Shown: positions 40,991 to 41,946 of the stretch, one piece after another
How positions within the stretch are numbered: the stretch's first letter is position 1
How the letters are laid out: every line of letters starts with the position of its first letter
Origin: JAVVEZ01 sp032250895
GTDB taxonomy: Bacteria > Pseudomonadota > Gammaproteobacteria > Pseudomonadales > Pseudohongiellaceae
DNA length: 41,946 nt
Reading direction: 5' to 3'
Assembly (NCBI GenBank): GCA_032250895.1
Contig: JAVVEZ010000026.1
Coordinates: forward strand, 1 to 41,946
Notes under the pieces: model-generated
The model's database searches: none
Seen by the model: only the letters and a program-made list of their open reading frames with translations
What the model was told of the DNA's origin: nothing
Made by a program: the position numbers and the translations under genes

Positions 40991-41848
40991 ATGCGTTCAA
41001 TAGCAATACCGGTGGCGGATCGTGAAGAATGTGCCATTGCCCTGGATGTGGCATTCCGGCTGGGCAAGACTTTTGGCAGTGATGTGGTGGGCTATCATAT
41101 GCGGCCCAATAAAATGGCAGCCAGTAATACCCGCCTGGATGTCACCGAACTGTGGAGTGGCGGTGCCGCCTGGCCGGAAGAGGATGAGAAAACGAGCGAA
41201 AAAGCAGCGCTATCTGCGCACAAACTGTTTCAGCTCATGGCCGAACAACATCAGTATCCGCTGACGGCCAAACACAGTCAGCCTCCCGGCCGGCACGCCA
41301 TCTGGCGGGAAAAACTGGGCTCGCCCGATAAACTCATGCCCCTGGTGGGGCCGGTCAATGACCTGATGGTGGTGTCCCGGCCCAGGCGCAACGGAGGCCG
41401 TAAAGCCTGGTTGATTCTGATGTCGGCCTTGCTGGACTCGGGTATTCCGGTGCTGGTCCTGCCGCAAAAGAAAGTCGAGCTGTCCTGCAAGCACATTGCC
41501 ATTGCCTGGAACCGGGGTCCCCAGGAAGTACAGGCAGTGCATGCCACGCTGGGCCTGTTGAAACAGGCCGGGCAGCTGACCTTTATCACCAGCGGCAAGA
41601 ACTACAAGCATGGTCCTTCTGCGAAGGAAATGATTGCCTATCTGAAATGTCACGGCATCAAGGCTGCCGAACTCAGGACCGATGGAAATCCGGTAAAGGA
41701 TCTGGTCAAAACCGCGCAGAAGATTGGCGCGGATACCCTGCTCAGCGGCGCCTATACCAAGGGGCGCTTGCGCCAGATGCTGTTTGGCGGTGTCACCGAA
41801 CACCTGATCTGGGATACCGCTTTCCCGGTACTGCTGAAGCACAGTTGA
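40991..41848 (+). CDS. universal stress protein, tandem-domain type
   Basis: This 285-residue protein looks like a tandem UspA-like protein: the N-terminal half starts 'MRSIAIPVADREECAIALDVAFRLGKTFGSDVVGYHM' and includes 'PVNDLMVVSRP'; the second half starts 'CKHIAIAWNRGPQEVQAVHATLGLLKQA' and ends 'IGADTLLSGAYTKGRLRQMLFGGVTEHLIWDTAFPVLLKHS', where the glycine-rich G-x-x-T-x-x-L region is typical of the C-terminal Usp half. The frame is open from 40922, but CAAAGGAGAAG directly before 40991 and the domain start support this ATG. Usp proteins respond to starvation, respiratory or envelope stress; this subtype with a large degenerate first half lacks an obvious ATP-binding loop there. It is divergent from holA. 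Confidence 0.85.
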   Translation: MRSIAIPVADREECAIALDVAFRLGKTFGSDVVGYHMRPNKMAASNTRLDVTELWSGGAAWPEEDEKTSEKAALSAHKLFQLMAEQHQYPLTAKHSQPPGRHAIWREKLGSPDKLMPLVGPVNDLMVVSRPRRNGGRKAWLILMSALLDSGIPVLVLPQKKVELSCKHIAIAWNRGPQEVQAVHATLGLLKQAGQLTFITSGKNYKHGPSAKEMIAYLKCHGIKAAELRTDGNPVKDLVKTAQKIGADTLLSGAYTKGRLRQMLFGGVTEHLIWDTAFPVLLKHS

Positions 41849-41946
41849 CGGTCGCTGTTACTCCGGCATTTACTTGAGCGTCGCCAGAAATTCCTAGGAG
41901 TCTGCGCCGTAGAAACCATAATATGAGAGAATAGCGCAACACTGTT

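Noticed and set aside
41849..41946. Possible insertion-sequence end or repeat at the right edge
   Set aside because: The string GAGTCTGCGCCGTAGAAACC looks vaguely repeat-like, but no inverted partner or reading frame is visible before the window ends.
1..41946. tRNA, rRNA, prophage, toxin-antitoxin or known phage-defence genes
   Set aside because: I looked for these on both strands and found no supporting motifs.

Overview
The window reads as a gammaproteobacterial chromosome segment, probably from a draft or metagenome assembly, because a run of ten N lies inside a gene at 24686-24695. The housekeeping block on the right (proA-nadD-rsfS-rlmH-mrdA-rodA-rlpA-dacA-ybeD-lipB-lipA running toward an inverted holA) matches the order I remember from Pseudomonas-like Gammaproteobacteria. 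Most of the DNA is GC-rich. I cannot name the genus. I see no tRNA, rRNA, CRISPR array, prophage or intact insertion sequence.

Left edge (1-1440): a decayed IS200/RAYT-type transposase tail, an unassigned stretch, and a GFA-family zinc protein. From 1441 to 26611 lies a long accessory region in which nearly every product has a signal peptide. It holds four members of a poorly characterised secreted family (called here the WDG family after a W-D/E-G-D/N/E-x-L core; at 2699-3496, 3676-4653, 11240-12232 and 23596-24965), two small DUF6152 proteins, two metallo-beta-lactamase-fold hydrolases, two amidohydrolases, two PQQ-type sugar/aldose dehydrogenases (one with a fused cytochrome c, one broken by a nonsense codon), a MATE efflux pump, and an operon for MBL, DUF1592 cytochrome, DUF1552 and ankyrin proteins. 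In the middle sits a markedly AT-richer cell-surface signalling cassette: FecI-type sigma factor, FecR-type anti-sigma, and a TonB-dependent transducer with an N-terminal signalling domain (4675-9344). My inference is an outer-membrane uptake and periplasmic oxidation/hydrolysis locus for an unknown organic substrate, switched on by that substrate through the FecI/FecR/TonB cascade.

From 26777 rightward the content is core metabolism: serA-serC (serine synthesis, minus strand), a small GIY-YIG protein, then a tightly packed plus-strand run for proline and NAD synthesis, ribosome silencing and rRNA methylation, cell elongation and wall remodelling, and lipoate synthesis. Several neighbours share 1-4 base stop/start overlaps. 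holA faces lipA tail to tail, and a universal stress protein gene closes the window. The last ~100 bases hold no gene I can support.

The strongest points for follow-up are: the recurring WDG + DUF6152 pair, whose small partner is predicted to begin with His-His after signal cleavage; an internal ribosome-binding site and second signal peptide inside the TonB receptor gene; a TGG-to-TGA nonsense change in a PQQ dehydrogenase; an MBL protein in which the usual last zinc-binding His is Arg; and short dispersed repeats, one of which supplies the end of the ankyrin gene.
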